Shown here: positions 6,627 through 6,763 of the stretch, piece by piece
Layout: each line of letters starts with the position of its first letter
Position numbering within the stretch: the first letter of the stretch is position 1
Assembly (NCBI GenBank): GCA_002440145.1
Contig: DJRS01000114.1
Location: 1,309-8,071 of the forward strand
Direction: 5' to 3'
DNA length: 6,763 nt
DNA from: Verrucomicrobia bacterium UBA6354
GTDB lineage: Bacteria > Verrucomicrobiota > Kiritimatiellia > RFP12 > UBA1067
The notes under the pieces: model-generated
What the model saw: only the letters and a program-made list of their open reading frames with translations
What the model was told of the DNA's origin: nothing
Database searches by the model: none
Translations under genes and position numbers: made by a program

Positions 6627-6763
6627 ATGGTGTTCTGGGCAATTGGAAGGATGATGGAGGGGGCGAGGGCGGACGATGTCCCTTTGCCCGACCGAACCGT
6701 TGGACGGCCGCGTGACGCCACGAACAGACGGGATTCCCGTGCCCATGAGAAAAGATTCTCGTG
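6627..6763 (+). CDS. Possible start of a further gene, cut by the window end
   Basis: A frame opening at the ATG at 6627 stays open for 45 codons to the window edge. AAGGAG (6613-6618) lies 8 bases before it, the best Shine-Dalgarno spacing in the window. The peptide begins MVFWAIGRMMEGARADD and becomes very Arg-rich, with no recognisable domain or signal peptide. It may be a leader peptide or chance, since GC-rich DNA often stays open this long. Another ATG at 6745, in a different frame (MRKDSR), has no Shine-Dalgarno sequence. Confidence 0.25.
   Translation, partial: MVFWAIGRMMEGARADDVPLPDRTVGRPRDATNRRDSRAHEKRFS
6728..6740. repeat. 13-base palindrome, possible operator half of a repeated motif
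   Basis: ACGGGA and TCCCGT form a perfect six-base inverted repeat around one central T. The right side belongs to a GATTCCCGTG motif (6732-6741) that recurs as GATTCTCGTG at 6754-6763, 22 bases further on. No regulator can be named. Confidence 0.3.

Larger units (their letters stand above)
6464..6763. other. Region after the terminator without an assigned gene
   Basis: These 300 bases hold no convincing complete gene. They contain a strong hairpin (6513-6544), a smaller GGGGC/GCCCC hairpin (6544-6558) followed after six bases by TTTTT, an isolated A/T-rich patch (TATATATAA, 6606-6614), a Shine-Dalgarno plus ATG start at 6613-6629, and palindromic and repeated motifs near the end. The content looks like the leader or control region of a rightward gene beyond the window. 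A short reading frame on the - strand (6549-6746) has no recognisable domain. Confidence 0.5.

Noticed and set aside
6549..6746. 65-codon frame on the - strand downstream of the operon
   Set aside because: No domain, no visible ribosome binding site supporting it, and it covers structured and repeated sequence.

Overview
The window is GC-rich bacterial DNA. Three large genes run head to tail on the + strand, followed by a strong intrinsic terminator and about 300 bases with no assigned gene. All three genes encode carbohydrate-active enzymes or relatives of them, and the two whose N-termini are visible carry Sec signal peptides. No gene in the window fixes the taxonomy. Secreted GH2 and GH36 enzymes, a GH2-like protein with glutamine-amidotransferase-like domains, high GC and short A/G-rich leaders would suit a polysaccharide-degrading member of the PVC group (Kiritimatiellota, Lentisphaerota or Planctomycetota). 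That is a low-confidence inference.

Layout. Positions 1-2805 hold the 3' part of a large GH2-like gene whose N-terminal sugar-binding domain lies upstream of the window. Its barrel keeps a candidate nucleophile Glu but lacks the usual Asn-Glu acid/base pair, and a long C-terminal half looks like two flavodoxin-like/GATase-like domains. Positions 2864-4624 encode a secreted, divergent GH36-type alpha-galactosidase-like enzyme. Positions 4659-6395 encode a compact secreted GH2 beta-glycosidase with both catalytic Glu residues but without the Asn-x-Lys motif of beta-glucuronidases. The gaps are 58 and 34 bases, contain no terminator and carry purine-rich ribosome binding regions, so the genes are probably one transcription unit ending at the hairpin and T-tract at 6426-6463. 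No promoter is visible, and the operon start must lie further 5'.

The likely shared job is extracytoplasmic breakdown of a glycan with alpha- and beta-linked non-reducing sugars, plausibly galactosides. The actual substrate cannot be read from the sequence. No transporter, regulator, sulfatase or SusC/D-type gene is present.

Downstream of the terminator, 6464-6763 contains a 13-bp hairpin whose G-U pairs favour a + strand RNA, a small candidate reading frame at 6627 behind a good Shine-Dalgarno sequence, and repeated ATTCCCGTG-type motifs near the window end. These probably belong to the leader or control region of a gene beyond the window. Nothing here amounts to a clearly new system. The most interesting items are the catalytically altered GH2-like protein, the divergent GH36 and the structured downstream region.
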